Positions 48,090-58,591 of a stretch of 64,000 bases of DNA are shown piece by piece. The position numbers and the translations under genes are program-made. Location: positions 327,699,441 through 327,763,440 of the forward strand of contig CM023448.1 in the NCBI GenBank assembly GCA_013339765.2. Reading direction: 5' to 3'. Under the pieces are notes generated by a model. It ran no database searches and had not been told where the DNA came from. It saw nothing but the letters and a program-made list of their open reading frames with translations. Position 1 is the stretch's first letter. Every line of letters starts with the position of its first letter. The stretch comes from Haemaphysalis longicornis (Eukaryota > Arthropoda > Arachnida > Ixodida > Ixodidae).

Positions 48090-49555
48090 CAGGCCCGGAT
48101 CGTTTTGTCCGCCGGCTTTCACATCTCTCCCAATGTGGACCTCGTTAGCACGCGCTAGAACCGGCGGCAACCAGCTTCCCGTTGTTGTTGTTAAATCTTT
48201 TATTCAAAAAGGGAAGGCCGGAGGCCTTGGGGGGAGTTGGGAGGGGAGGATTCCTGGTTGAAGGGGGCTCGTATGAGTTCGTGGTCCTTCGGGAGGCGGC
48301 ATTCAGTGTTTCACAGGACAATTGTTCAGCATTGAATGGTCCATTCACTGGTGTAGGCCATCGCTATATAACTCGCGCTAGACCGCTCTTAGTGGCGAAC
48401 CGTATTATAAGGTTAAGGGTGTGTTCATCTAATGTGAGGGGATCGATACGGATTGAGGGATCTTGGTTTGGGGAAGTGAAATTCCGGTATCGAGAGAATT
48501 TGGGGCATATCCAGACCAGGTGGTGCAAATCAGCCATGACGGCTTGCTGACAGTATGGACATTTTGGGTTGATGTGGGGTAGTACCATTTGCGAATGTTT
48601 CCGGTGAAGAGCGATGCATCTGTATAGAATTTGTTAATAATATGTCTTGGGTTCTTGTAAGGGAAGGTCTGTTGGAACGTGATCCTTCGGCGTAAGTTGC
48701 TTGAGTCGGAGTTTTCTTTTCGTGTTTGTACCGGTGTATGCGAATGGCGGGGGGTACGCTGATATTTTCGGTCGTGTCCACGCATTCAGGAAGGTCTGAA
48801 GGCTGGGCGACGGCGAGGTCAGCGGAGGATAGGAAAGAGCAAGCCTCCTGCGCAGCTTCGTGGGCTGCCTGATTCCCCGGTGCCGCCAAATCATGACCAG
48901 GAGTCCAGTGTATGCGGACTTGAATGCCATGCAGTTGTAGGGTCATTGTTTGCCGGATAATTTGGTTTACGGAAGGGTGCGTTGAAAATGGTCGTCGAAG
49001 TTCTTGAAATGCTTCGTAGCAATCGGTTAATATTCTCATCTTTTTTGGTATAGGTTGATGGTGGTCGTACAAGTAGTCAAGAGCATGGGCAATTGCGAGT
49101 AGTTCCGCTTCCGTGGGTGTTACAGGAATTTTGGAGTGTCGGGTTCCTATAATGGTTCGGTCATCTGGGGAAACCCAGGCAGTTCCAACATTTGGTGGTA
49201 TCAGGCTGGCATCAGTATAAATGTCGATTTCGTCGGGTTATTTTGTGCTGAATAGCCTCTGACAACGTTTTTGTCTAGGAATGGCCGTTGTGCGGGTGAT
49301 GGGGTGTGTTGTTGTTGGTTCGGTCAGGAGAGGTCGTTGCCACGGAGGAATAGGTATCGGGAAATCAGGTAAGGGGATGTGATCTTGCTTATCCCAGGCC
49401 GTGAGTATGGCACCTTGATGGGTAAGTTTCCGTCCGAATTCGGCGTACTACAGGCGCGAACGCACGTGAACTGGCGAGGAGAAAAGCACGCGAGAGATCA
49501 CGCCACGAGCGCTGAGCAGAGTGTTCTCGAAGGTCGAGCGGTGCCGGCGCGAGCG
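48090..49555 (+). repeat. Dispersed repeat split by a LINE insertion
   Basis: 48090-48179 and about 49435-49555 together match the uninterrupted copy at 55606-55830: GCACGCGCTAGAACC on the left piece, AACGCACGTGAACTGGCGAG and GTTCTCGAAGGTCGAGCGGT on the right piece. The intervening 1.25 kb is a LINE. Confidence 0.8.
48180..49434 (-). mobile_element. 5'-truncated LINE (RNase H and C-terminal knuckle)
   Basis: Minus-strand RNase H with DIYTDASLIPPN, TEAELLAIAHALD, RILTDCYEAFQEL and RIHWTPGHDLAAPGNQAAH (49240 down to 48870), then after a frameshift a CPYC-HHLVWICP knuckle (48560-48500) and a stop near 48364. AATAAA (complement of 48199-48204) and an (AAC)n tail at 48181-48192 mark the 3' end. 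It is nested in the dispersed repeat. Confidence 0.9.
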
Positions 49556-49979
49556 ATAACGTTGCCGCGTCATCGCAGTGACGTCATAGCAAGGCGAAGC
49601 TTGGCTCCGCCTACGCAGCTGGGCGACGGTCGTACTGGGTGCCTCGCGCCGGAGGAGTTTTTTTCTTGCTTTTTTTTTGACGTCACCAGACCAAGCTCGA
49701 GGTTAAACAGCTTCGCTGTTGAAAACGCAAGCGTAAAATAACGTCGCTTAGCGCTTTCGTACAAGCGAGCTTGAGCGAATCAAGCGAACGTAGGTATACC
49801 TTTAAGTAGGTACGCAGGTGTAACGCAATACACCGGGCATTGTGAATGATGCCTCTACACCAGGACCCTCCAGCCCAGCGCCGTCATCGTGTGAGCTGTC
49901 TCGATGCCCGTCTACTCTGCTTTTTGGGAGGCTTAGCGCAGAAAAAGGCGAGGACGGTGGCAAACGTGACAGCCGCTAC

Positions 49980-50940
49980 TAACGACTGAGTTTATTTCGA
50001 AAAGCACAAGCATATATATGACAGGCATGCACTGAAGAAAAAAGAAAAGAAGGGAAAAAAATAGAGACATCACGGGCATCTGGCGAACTTCAGAAAAAAG
50101 TTTGTAGAAATGCACTTTCCTTATCATAGATAGAAAGCGAACGCACATGGGCACCTTTCTTTTTATGAAAAATGCCTCGGCAACCTCATGTGCGGTAGCA
50201 TCTCTGCTCCTTTCGATTATTTTTGTTTTCTCCAGATCGGGTTTACAGACAGGATCACAATCTTTACCTTTTAGTGGCAAGTGCGAACCAGTTTCATTTT
50301 TCATCGACAGGGCATGTTCTCTGAGGCGGTCATTGATGCATCGGCCGGTTTGGCCGATATACACTTTACCACAAATCAAAGGAATCTCGTACACAACACC
50401 AATCGCACACTTAATGAAAGGCGTGACATGCTTCTTCACGCATCTTTGCGTTTCATTTCTGGCGCTATTCTTGAGCACAGCGTGGCAAGTTTCAAGGGCG
50501 CTGAAAACACAACCGGTACGTTGTACTTGGAAGCGACCTTCTTAAGGTTGTGGGCAACACGGTGCGAGTACGGTATGACCGGTATGACCGCAGGGGCTCA
50601 TTTGGCAAGCGCTCAGCAGTAGCCCTTTGAGGAGCACCTTTCGTTTTTTTTAGCAAACCCTCCGCCGCGGCGGTAAGGATTGAGCTCGGAAAGCCAGTTG
50701 CTTGAAGCCTGGCCATTTGATGGTCAAAACTGCTTCCCATAGCATGCTCACAGGATTTGTGCAGGGCAGACTGAAGGCACATAGTGGCGGTGGCACTCTT
50801 TACAGTTTTAGAATGAGCGGAATCAAAAGGCAACAGTTCCTTGGAGGTTCTAGGTGAGTATTCTCAGAAAACGTTGTCGTCCATAAAAGTTAGGTTAATA
50901 TCTAAAAACTGTAGTCTACTGTAAAGGGGTGGCTGTATAT
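49980..50940 (-). mobile_element. Penelope-like element, RT end plus GIY-YIG endonuclease
   Basis: Minus-strand frame from 50940: LQFLDINLTFMDDN, an in-frame TGA, then TSKELLPFDSAHSKTVKS and MARLQATGFPSSIL, the RT thumb of Penelope-like elements. A frameshift region (50500-50620) leads into a GIY-YIG endonuclease: CAIGVVYEIPLICG, KVYIGQTGRCINDRLREHAL, and ERSRDATAHEVAEAFFI (50440-50150). The RT palm is missing, so it is inactive. Its 3' flank (49980-50110) is repeated inverted at 51180-51350. Confidence 0.9.
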
Positions 50941-50944
50941 CGTA

Positions 50945-51360
50945 TATCGTTTACGGTAAAGTGTATATCGGCCAAACCGGCCGATGCATCAATGACCGCC
51001 TCGGAGAACATGCCCTGTCGATGAAAAATGGAACTGGTTCGCACTTGCCACAACACTGCAAAGATTGTGATCCTGTATGTAAACCCGATCTGGAGAAAAC
51101 AAAAATAATCGAAAGGAGCAGAGATGCTACCGCACGTGAGGTTGCCGAGGCTTTTTTCATAAAAAGAAAGCGTAAGTGTACCGACGCTTTCTAGTTATGA
51201 TAAGGAAAGTGAATTTCTACAAAATTTTTTCTGATGTTCGCCAATTGCCCGTGATGTATCTATTTTTTTCCTTCCTTTCTTTTTTCTTCAGTGCATGCCT
51301 GTCATATATATGCTTGTGCTTTTCGAAATAAACCCAGTTGTTAGTAGCGGCTATCACGTT
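50945..51360 (+). mobile_element. Penelope-like element, 3' fragment in opposite orientation
   Basis: Plus-strand GIY-YIG fragment VYIGQTGRCINDRLGEHAL (50961 on) with ERSRDATAREVAEAFFIKRK, then the same 3' flank as the neighbour. It is about 90% similar to the left element by eye and meets it back to back at a short GTATATC repeat (50935-50950). Confidence 0.9.
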
Positions 51361-52379
51361 TACAACCATCCACGTCTTTTTCTGCGCAAAGCCTCCCAAT
51401 CAGTATGTACCAACTAGCCCAACAGCACGTACTGTTAAACTACTCTGCTTTGTAGATCGTGGATGGGAGGGGCTTTACGAAAGTCCCCTGCTTTTTCATC
51501 GAAATGGCCAGCAGCTCCTTCGGCGACGCCTGCTTGCGGGGCGGAAAAGACAACAGAGCTTTTGCTCCATATTCCGCCCACGACAGACACGGGCTGGCCA
51601 CCGAACCCAGCCGACTGGGTGATCGGCCGTGCACGGTCGACATAATCCTAGGACATCGGTCCCTACTATCGACTTCACAAAAGGGGACAAAAGCCCTCCT
51701 ACGTTTTCTAAACGACATACGTTTGCACACTAAATGCGCGCGAGTTTCCGTTTCTTTCTTCTCCTTTTCGTTTTCGCCTGCCATCTCTTTTAACGCCTCA
51801 AGACCATTTCCCCAGTATCCTGTAGCGGACTGGCTTTACACCTGGCTAAACTCCCGACCTTTCCTCTCGGTTTCCTCCTCCTCCTCCTCCTCCTCCTCCT
51901 CCTCCTTGTTATGAGCAAACGTGACCAGCCCAAAGTTTTGAAGCGCTTTCTTAGCTTGCCCTTTTTTGTTATTGTTGTTAATAAGACGTCAGTGAACCTT
52001 TCCAACCACGCTTCTGAGTAAAGTTGCATGGACAGACTTGTGCGAAGCCAACTTCAAAACATTAAATGGAAGCCCCAGTTAGCCCTGTCCGCATCGGTAC
52101 ACTCCCGGCATTCGATCATCAAACCTAGTTTTCCAGATGCCATATAACACCGATGTATAATCATGTGTTCATATTTCGCCGGTTGGTCCTACATGTCTTT
52201 GTTGTGTCTACATGTTATGTAGACGCAATGGTTAAAGCTAGATCGCTAAAAAATACCGAGAAAAACAATCATCGGCTATTTCAACCTGTGAAGGTGGTTA
52301 ATCAGCGAAACTGCATTGGCGACACGAAATTTTAGACGAATGTGTTCTGTCCGCAGCATCGTCGCCTTCTCGACACCGT
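51361..52379. other. Intron sequence, little recognised
   Basis: A frame near 51650-51730 (+) includes KGTKALLRFLNDIRLHTK, possibly the tail of another LINE. A TCC repeat lies at 51873-51906. Confidence 0.35.
51873..51906. repeat. (TCC)n microsatellite
   Basis: About eleven TCC units; the Arg-run and Ser-run frames across it are artefacts. Confidence 0.95.
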
Positions 52380-52620
52380 TTCTTGAGCCAGGCCTTCCGG
52401 GCCCACTCTTCCTTCTGCGCCGCCGGATCGGAGCGACGTTGAGGGTTGCGTTCGGCGTCACGACCTCGTTCTGATTCTCGGGCCGCCAGATCGGCCCGGC
52501 GGCGACGGTTACATTCTGCGGCAAGGGAACGCTCTGGTTTTCTCCCCGCCGCGTCGGTTGCACTCCCGCCGCGGCTCGCGGTGTCGTTCCTCGCACAAAA
52601 GCGCGATCCGCTGAGAGAGT
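52380..52620 (-). other. Arg/Glu/Ala-rich open segment, probably repeat-encoded
   Basis: The minus frame reads CNRRRRADLAARESERGRDA followed by NPQRRSDPAAQKEEWARKAW. It has heptad-like charged repeats and no catalytic motif. Similar composition appears at 62980-63210 on the minus strand. No function is assigned. Confidence 0.3.
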
Positions 52621-52819
52621 GTTCGCTTTTCCTTTGTAGCTCGTATACAACGTCACAAACAAGTGGCGTGGTGCGATCCGCCGCGAGAAAGGGAGAGAGA
52701 GAAATTTTAGTTAAAGCTAGCTACCCATGTCGGGTTTCCGAAGGTGCGGTGCTGGAGGGCCGCGAAGCAGTCTAAACCGATGCTCCGCTGGATTGAAGGT
52801 TCCGTGCGTGGTCGATCTT

Positions 52820-53013
52820 GATTGATTGATTGTACAGTTTAACGCGCCGACGCAACGCAGGCGATGAGGCGCGCCGTAGTGGAGGGCTCCGGATTAATTT
52901 TGACCACCTGGGGATCTTTAACGTGCGCCGAAATCTCGTACACACGGGCGTTCTTGCTTTTCGCCTCCATCAGAAAAGCGGCCGCCGCGGCCGGGAATCG
53001 AACCCGCGACCTT
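52820..53013 (-). mobile_element. SINE (Ruka-like), 5'-truncated inside the tRNA head
   Basis: 194 bp, keeping the B box (GGTTCGATTCCC) but not the A box. Perfect 14-bp duplication GCGTGGTCGATCTT at 52806-52819 and 53014-53027. Confidence 0.93.
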
Positions 53014-53482
53014 GCGTGGTCGATCTTCCGGGCGAGGCACGGCCAAGTTTTGGGCGAATACTTGGAAGACGAGCGGCCCATCCCTCCCAGGTGTATGGAT
53101 TGGGGTGTGGTATAAGGTGCGAGTGTAGGAAGTGGGGTGACGTCTTCCGCGAGAGACTCTGACGTTTCCTTTTCTTTTTTAGATTGGTGTTCTTAGAACT
53201 CGGCTTCTTTCGCGAATGGGCGCTTCATGCTTCGGAGAGTTTTCTGCTCGCTGAAACGCAGACGGTTTGCCCTAGACACAGGCAGCTTCGCTGCAAAACA
53301 AGCTATCCTTTCACCCGTAGAGCTGCATTTACGAAGATACATTATCTGAGTGGGGTTTTTAGGGAGTTCATTACAAAGAATACGCGAAGAAATGCTGCAT
53401 GTTGTTGCGAATGCAATGATAACGTTTATCTCAGAGGTCAGACAAATTAACTGCCTATATTTTGAGCCTGGCGTTAGAGGTT

Positions 53483-53794
53483 TTACGTGAAACACTCGAT
53501 GCACTGAAGGTGAGTCTTGAGGACATTGCTAAGAAACGCATGGTCTGCAACAGGAGTGGACAACTGCGCTATAAAAATTGGGTAGTGCACGGGTCGAGAT
53601 TCTGGACGTAAACCAAAATAAAGAGTGTGTAAGTGTTGTTCCACTCGCTCTTTCTTAACATGTGAAACAAAAGGAGGAGTACGATGCGCTCTCACCAGGA
53701 CCTTTAGTGATGTCACCTGCGGAGTGAGGAGGAATTCCACTAATGCTTCCAGCATGAATAAATTTGCCACATTACTTAGAACATAAAGACGCAA
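53483..53794 (-). CDS. Uncharacterised 103-codon open frame
   Basis: Intact frame from an ATG to TAA with mixed, protein-like composition (LEALVEFLLTPQVTSLKVLV near the start; HFLHTLYFGL-like middle; three Cys-poor segments). It lies in the guanylate cyclase intron on the same strand. I see no known domain, no splice need and no promoter. It could be a decayed mobile-element gene or chance. Confidence 0.2.
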   Translation of the reverse strand: MRLYVLSNVANLFMLEALVEFLLTPQVTSLKVLVRAHRTPPFVSHVKKERVEQHLHTLYFGLRPESRPVHYPIFIAQLSTPVADHAFLSNVLKTHLQCIECFT

Positions 53795-54289
53795 TAGTTA
53801 TGAGCGCTACAGGTTTCACGGGCGTGGGGTTGAACATTTTGTGGCAAAGTAGAATATGTGAGACAGGAATTTCCCAAAACTACGCGGAGGAGGTCTGACC
53901 AGAGCGAAACTCAAATCTTTCGTGCCCCCTTTCTTTTCCACCCCATCCTCCTCCTCCTCCTACTCCTCAGCTATTTATGTTGCGGAACGCGAGCTGAGAA
54001 AGTTGGCCAAATGGCCTCAAATAACAGGTCCGCTCAGAGCCTCACCTAAAGAACTTGAAATCATTTTAGTGGAAAAGCCCCATTGCCTACCTCTGCCGGC
54101 TTCGTGGGAAATTCGTATAGCCTGTTTATGGAAGACAGTTTTATAAAGCCTGTTTTGTTAAGTCTCATTCATGAAGGGTCGTTTGTGAAACGCGTGAAGC
54201 CTCCAGTATTAACTTGTTTATAGCTAGCTTGCTCGAATGTTGATACGCAGCAGAGAGAGGGGGTGAGGCGGGGATACGATGGGTCGCGA

Positions 54290-54560
54290 CGTCAGGCCCA
54301 ACATCAGGCTTGGAGGTATACGTCGTCAACTGGTGCCCACAGCTCGACGTACAACACGCATGACGTCGCATGACATGTTGTTAAGCTCAACGTTAAGGTT
54401 ACCTAACGTTAAGTCTACACACTGGACTTTAGGTCTAACGTTGTGGTGTGAGGTCCAACGTCGTCAAGTGGCAACCATTAGAACCAGTACTTACCCACTA
54501 TACGTCAAGCTGCGGGTGCCGGTTGACGTCGTAAGACCCCAAAGCGTTACATTAAGCCTA
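54290..54560. repeat. Imperfect inverted repeat rich in ACGT/AACGTT
   Basis: GTATACGTCGTCAACTGGTG at 54317 is loosely complementary to GCGGGTGCCGGTTGACGTCG at 54513, and TTAAGGTTACCTAACGTTAA forms a central palindrome near 54394. MITE-like. Confidence 0.45.
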
Positions 54561-54776
54561 AGCTTCCAAACTCATACGCATACCCGACAGTTGCTGCTCG
54601 TCACCTAGAAAAGTGTCCCATACTCACAGAGCATCAGGAATGAGCAGGAATGTATGCTGCCTTCGCACGATATTACTTGGTTGCCGCAGTCAAACTGTCT
54701 CTACGTTATTCATTTCAACTTCAGCTCGCCTGCTCAAGAGGCGTGAGAGGGGTATATAGAGAAGGGGTGCACTCGC

Positions 54777-54945
54777 CTGGTGTACTTGCGCATGAGCTGT
54801 TTGAGGATGGGAAACGAGGGCCGGAGCACGGGGCTCTCGTTCCAGCAGAGCTTCATCAGCGACAGCAACTCGCGGGGACAATCGGCTGGCGTCACGTCGG
54901 GCCGGAATGGCGGCCGCGAGCCCAGCTTCACTCGGAACAGGATCT
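54777..54945 (-). CDS. Receptor guanylate cyclase, end of kinase-homology domain
   Basis: 169-nt exon after acceptor CCGCTCGCAG. It encodes the C-lobe end of the kinase-homology (pseudokinase) domain: EILFRVKLGSRPPFRPDV, then LLSLMKLCWNESPVLRPSF and ILKQLMRKYT. This segment regulates the cyclase in receptor guanylate cyclases. The exon starts with two bases of a Glu codon and ends with two bases of an Arg codon; both phases are satisfied, the latter exactly by exon 38855-39563. The donor is CCAG|GCGAGT, a GC rather than GT site. The ligand-binding, transmembrane and N-lobe exons are not found up to 64000. Confidence 0.93.
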
Positions 54946-55605
54946 CTGCGAGCGGGAAGGAAGAACTTGCGCGTCTGCAGCTCTCACCATACTTCGCGTT
55001 TACAACGGGCCCCTATGTCATGTCGGACTGTTTGTTTGCGACCCGTGTTCAGGATACGCCGTCGCATCTGATATCGAGAACATGCTATCATGAGCTATAT
55101 TGCCTGCAACATAGACTTTCACATAACTTGCTACCACAGAGCATGCGTAGCAACAATTACGGACACTCCGGCCGTTCCTGTGTATGCTATCCCGTTTCGG
55201 ACTACTTAAAGGTTCCCAGAGTACAATATTGTTTTCGCATAATTATAAATTTGAAAACGGAATGCGCCTTTCAAGCTGCAGTAACTGTAATAGCAGGACG
55301 TCAGGCCAAAAAATAGCTAATTGTTTTCGAGTTTCAGTTTGAAGCTGCTTGATTTCAACATTGTGAAACTCTGGTTACATGAAATCAGATGTCAGAAACT
55401 AGGGAATATACTTTCCTGTTTTAACCAAGCGGCAGGAGTAAACATCAGTAGGAGTCGAAAATTAAAAGCCTATCAAAACCGAAAAACATTGCTTTCTTGG
55501 TAACTTTGCCGCAAGCCTATACACCACCACGCCCCAATTTTCACGAAAATTTGACGATAATAGTTGAAAACGTAATGTTGACGTCTGCTAGTAGTATGAA
55601 AACAG

Positions 55606-55830
55606 GCCCGGATAGTTTTGACCGCAGGCTTTTACATCTCTCCCAAAATGGACCGCGTTAGCACGCGCTAGAACCCGCGGCAACCGGCTTCGTGAACTCG
55701 GCGTTGGTGCTCCCAACTTCAGGCGCCAACGCACGTGAACTGGCGAGGATAAGAGCACGCGAGAAATCTCGCCTCCAACGCTGGGCAGAGTGTTCTCGAA
55801 GGTCGAGCGGTGCCAGCGCGACAGTTTTTT
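55606..55830 (+). repeat. Dispersed repeat, uninterrupted copy
   Basis: Reference copy for the repeat split at 48090-49555; contains GTTAGCACGCGCTAGAACC and GTTCTCGAAGGTCGAGCGGT. Confidence 0.8.
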
Positions 55831-56257
55831 TTCTTTCTTAGTATTAAAGTGATAGCTTTATTAGGCTCATTTTTCGAGTTCCTCATGGCTGCTATCCAAC
55901 CGCTACGAGCCTTGCTCATCAAGCTTCCGCGGTAATACGTTGTTGATGCAACACGGAAGCTACGACTGAGGTAACGAGATGCGAGGGATCGCATAAATCT
56001 GGAATATGGCACAGATGCAACTGAAGTGTGGAAAGGAGGGCACTGATACTACGGCGGAGACGGAAGAAATGACGTGCATTTTCAGCAGGTGCTGCATCTG
56101 CGCAGTGAAGATCGTTGAATGCCGTGTCGGCGGTTACCTGCTCGGCAGACACGGTTGCCAGCCGTGCCCGCAAATGAAGCCATCACAAAGGACCGGCTCT
56201 GATAAAAATTTAATTTTCGGTAATGCCCGTGCGGAAGCCACACCTGGGCTATGGGGC

Positions 56258-56446
56258 GCTCAGTAGTGGAGGGCTCCGGGTTAATTTCAACAACCTGGGG
56301 ATCTTAAGAGAGCGAAGAAATTACGGCACATAGGCGTTTCCGTTTTCTGCTCCCCTCAGGAAAACGACCTCCGCGGGCGGGATTCGAACCAGAGTCCTGT
56401 GGCACAACAGCGCAACTCCTTACCGACTCAGCCACCTCAGCGAGTT
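56258..56446 (-). mobile_element. Old, diverged SINE of the same family
   Basis: Shares TAGTGGAGGGCTCCGG, CAACCTGGGGATCTT and the head GCTGAGGTGGCTGAGTCGGT (minus) with the other copies, at clearly lower identity, including a changed A box. Confidence 0.8.
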
Positions 56447-56639
56447 TCCCACCGAAACTAATGCCCCTACCAGCATTAAGTCACCAAACTGAAACAGGAA
56501 GTAAACGATTAACACCAGTATCCCTCAAAAAAAAAAAAAAAAAGGAGGCCATACATTATGAGCAGAAACGAACTAACAGATGTGTGCTATCGCGCCACAC
56601 GAGCTCTAATTCCACCGTGTGGAACGGACCTCCCTAGCA

Positions 56640-57010
56640 GACTCGCTCTCTGGTGAGGTTGTTTGCCTGCGAAGACTTCGTTTGGTGTAGCCCTCTCTCC
56701 CGCTTTTACCCGGGAGTGGATACCACGCTACCATGCCCCGTTCGACCAGAACTGCCCCTTTTGCACGCTCCTGCCGAAGATGCCGACACAGAACATTTTC
56801 TGTGGACGTTCTCTTCATTGGAAGCGGCCAGAACACGACACCTTCGAGGCACAGGCCTCCACCCTGGCAGACCACCTGACCTTCAGCGGTGGATATGGGG
56901 ACCCCATCACCACTCCCTCCTTGCGTTTCTTCGCGAAACGGGAGTTAACCTATACTTGTAACATACTATTTATGCCAACGGGCATACTATCGCAATTAAA
57001 AAAAAAGAAA
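56640..57010 (+). mobile_element. I-group LINE C-terminal remnant
   Basis: Zinc-knuckle region NCPFCTLL and DTEHFLWTFSS split over two frames (56750-56815), then LLAFLRETGVNLYL and a stop at 56959, with an A-rich tail at 56998. This is the end of an RNase H-type LINE. Confidence 0.7.
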
Positions 57011-57032
57011 CCAAACTAACATAATCCCAGTA

Positions 57033-57843
57033 TACAGGTTGATCAAATTTAAGCCGACAGGTATTTTTAAAATTAGACGCTTAGATGTACGTGAAGACCA
57101 ACCGCTACAGTGAGGTTATGCGCCAAGGGGGACACACAATGAGGTGCTAACTAATGATGTCGGCGGCGTAATTAACTAAAATTGATTAATTACCTTTTTA
57201 GCGGCTGCAGTAAGCAGGCATGTTTGTATTGAAAAGTTAGAGGTGATCGTGCTTCCATTTGGCAGAATTCTTCTAGCGCATCCGTACTCCGAGATATAGA
57301 ACTGCCAAGTTTAATTTCCGTTCGCATGATTACGCATACAAGACAGTGGAGACCGGCGCAAAGCTCCTCCCTTTTGTGACGCGCCTGTTGTGTACGGTGT
57401 TTGGTTCGAAAACGGGGTGGAGGCATAGGCGAAAGTGATAACTGGCCCCCTTTGAGTCTTGGCTGGCGTTATCGCAATCTTCAGTACTGGGAAGCGCTAT
57501 CGAAACAGTACATGCGTAATGCGTCTAGCATGCGTAATCATGCGAACGGCAATTAAACTTCGTAGTTAGATATCTCGGAGCACGGATGCGGTAGAGGAAT
57601 TCTGCCACATGGAACTGTATGGAAACACGATTGCCTGTAACTTTTCCATACAAACATGCCTGCTTACTGCCGCCACTAAAAAGTTAATTATTGAATTTTA
57701 GTAATTAAGCCACCGGCATCAATAATTACTACCAAATTCTGTGTCCCCCGGGGCGCATAAACTCACTGTAGAGGTGCTCTGCACGTAAAATTAAACGCCT
57801 AATTAAAAAAAAAATCTGTCGACGTAACTCTGATCACCCTGTA
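57033..57843. mobile_element. Foldback element with about 300-bp arms
   Basis: The ends TACAGGTTGATCAAATTTAA (57033) and TCTGATCACCCTGTA (57830) are inverted complements. The arms continue through GCAGGCATGTTTGTAT (57212) against ATACAAACATGCCTGC (57648), and ATCCGTACTCCGAGATAT (57280) against ATATCTCGGAGCACGGAT (57570). The 180-bp centre is unique. TA occurs at both outer edges. No coding sequence. Confidence 0.88.
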
Positions 57844-58352
57844 TAGCGGCTAATGATTCGACATTCCCGGTTCTGTTTCCGCCGCAAGCTGTGCTTGGCA
57901 AACGACGGATGGCGCCACACGCCGAAGTTAAAAGTCACCCAAAAAATAGGTACACAGGCCCTACCAGAAAACAGTCACGTAAGGCCTACTGATTAGACCT
58001 AATTCTGCTTTGCGCTATTGTATAAATAAAAATGCTCAGCGTGGCTTTAGAGTCAAGCGACAGAGCAGAACTGAGAATAGCCAAAAGAGTAACTCTTTGA
58101 CCAGGTGATCACATTACTAATGTTTAACCAAGAGAACCGCAGGAATGAGAGAAGAAACGTTAAGGATCATGCAGCCACTGATCATGAGCCGGATATCGCA
58201 GAGCCTACCGTACCACAAACTTACCCACTTAAAATCAAATGAATACCATCACCAAAACAGCAGATAAGGCAGCCCCCCACAACATCCACCTCACAATTTT
58301 TACCGTGAGGCGCAATAACAAATGGTGGACTACGCGGATAACAAAATGGACA
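57844..58352. other. Nothing recognised
   Basis: AT-rich DNA with no exon or repeat I can name. Confidence 0.35.
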
Positions 58353-58591
58353 CCCGCCGCGGTGGCTCAGTGGCTAAGGCGTTGCGCTGCTGAGCACGAG
58401 GTCGCGGGTTCGATTCCCGGCCGCGGCGGCCGCTTTTCTGATGGAGGCTAAAAGCAAACACGCCCGTGTGTACGAGATTTCGGCGCACGATAAAGATCCC
58501 CAGGTGGTCAAAATTAATCCGGAGCCCTCCACTACGGCGCGCCTCATCGCCTGCGTTGCGTCGGCGCGTTAAACCCTACAATCAATCAATC
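58353..58591 (+). mobile_element. Full-length tRNA-derived SINE (Ruka-like)
   Basis: 239 bp. The tRNA-like head has A box GTGGCTCAGTGGC and B box GGTTCGATTCCC; the body ends in ATCAATCAATC. Perfect 13-bp duplication AACAAAATGGACA at 58340-58352 and 58592-58604. Best-preserved copy in the window. Confidence 0.95.

Larger units (their letters stand above)
39564..54776 (-). other. Guanylate cyclase 15.2-kb intron with GC-AG ends
   Basis: Splice phases at both ends match without any extra exon. The contents are almost entirely mobile DNA, listed separately. Confidence 0.85.
55831..57030. other. Repeat-filled flank, no exon
   Basis: Contains an old SINE copy and a LINE C-terminal remnant. No guanylate cyclase exon was found. 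Confidence 0.4.

Noticed and set aside
51459..51914. 151-codon frame with serine run
   Set aside because: Part is probably a LINE tail and the end is the TCC microsatellite; no gene evidence.
53715..53735. Possible 21-nt microexon between CAG and GTGAGA
   Set aside because: The guanylate cyclase phase does not need it and it lies within another open frame.
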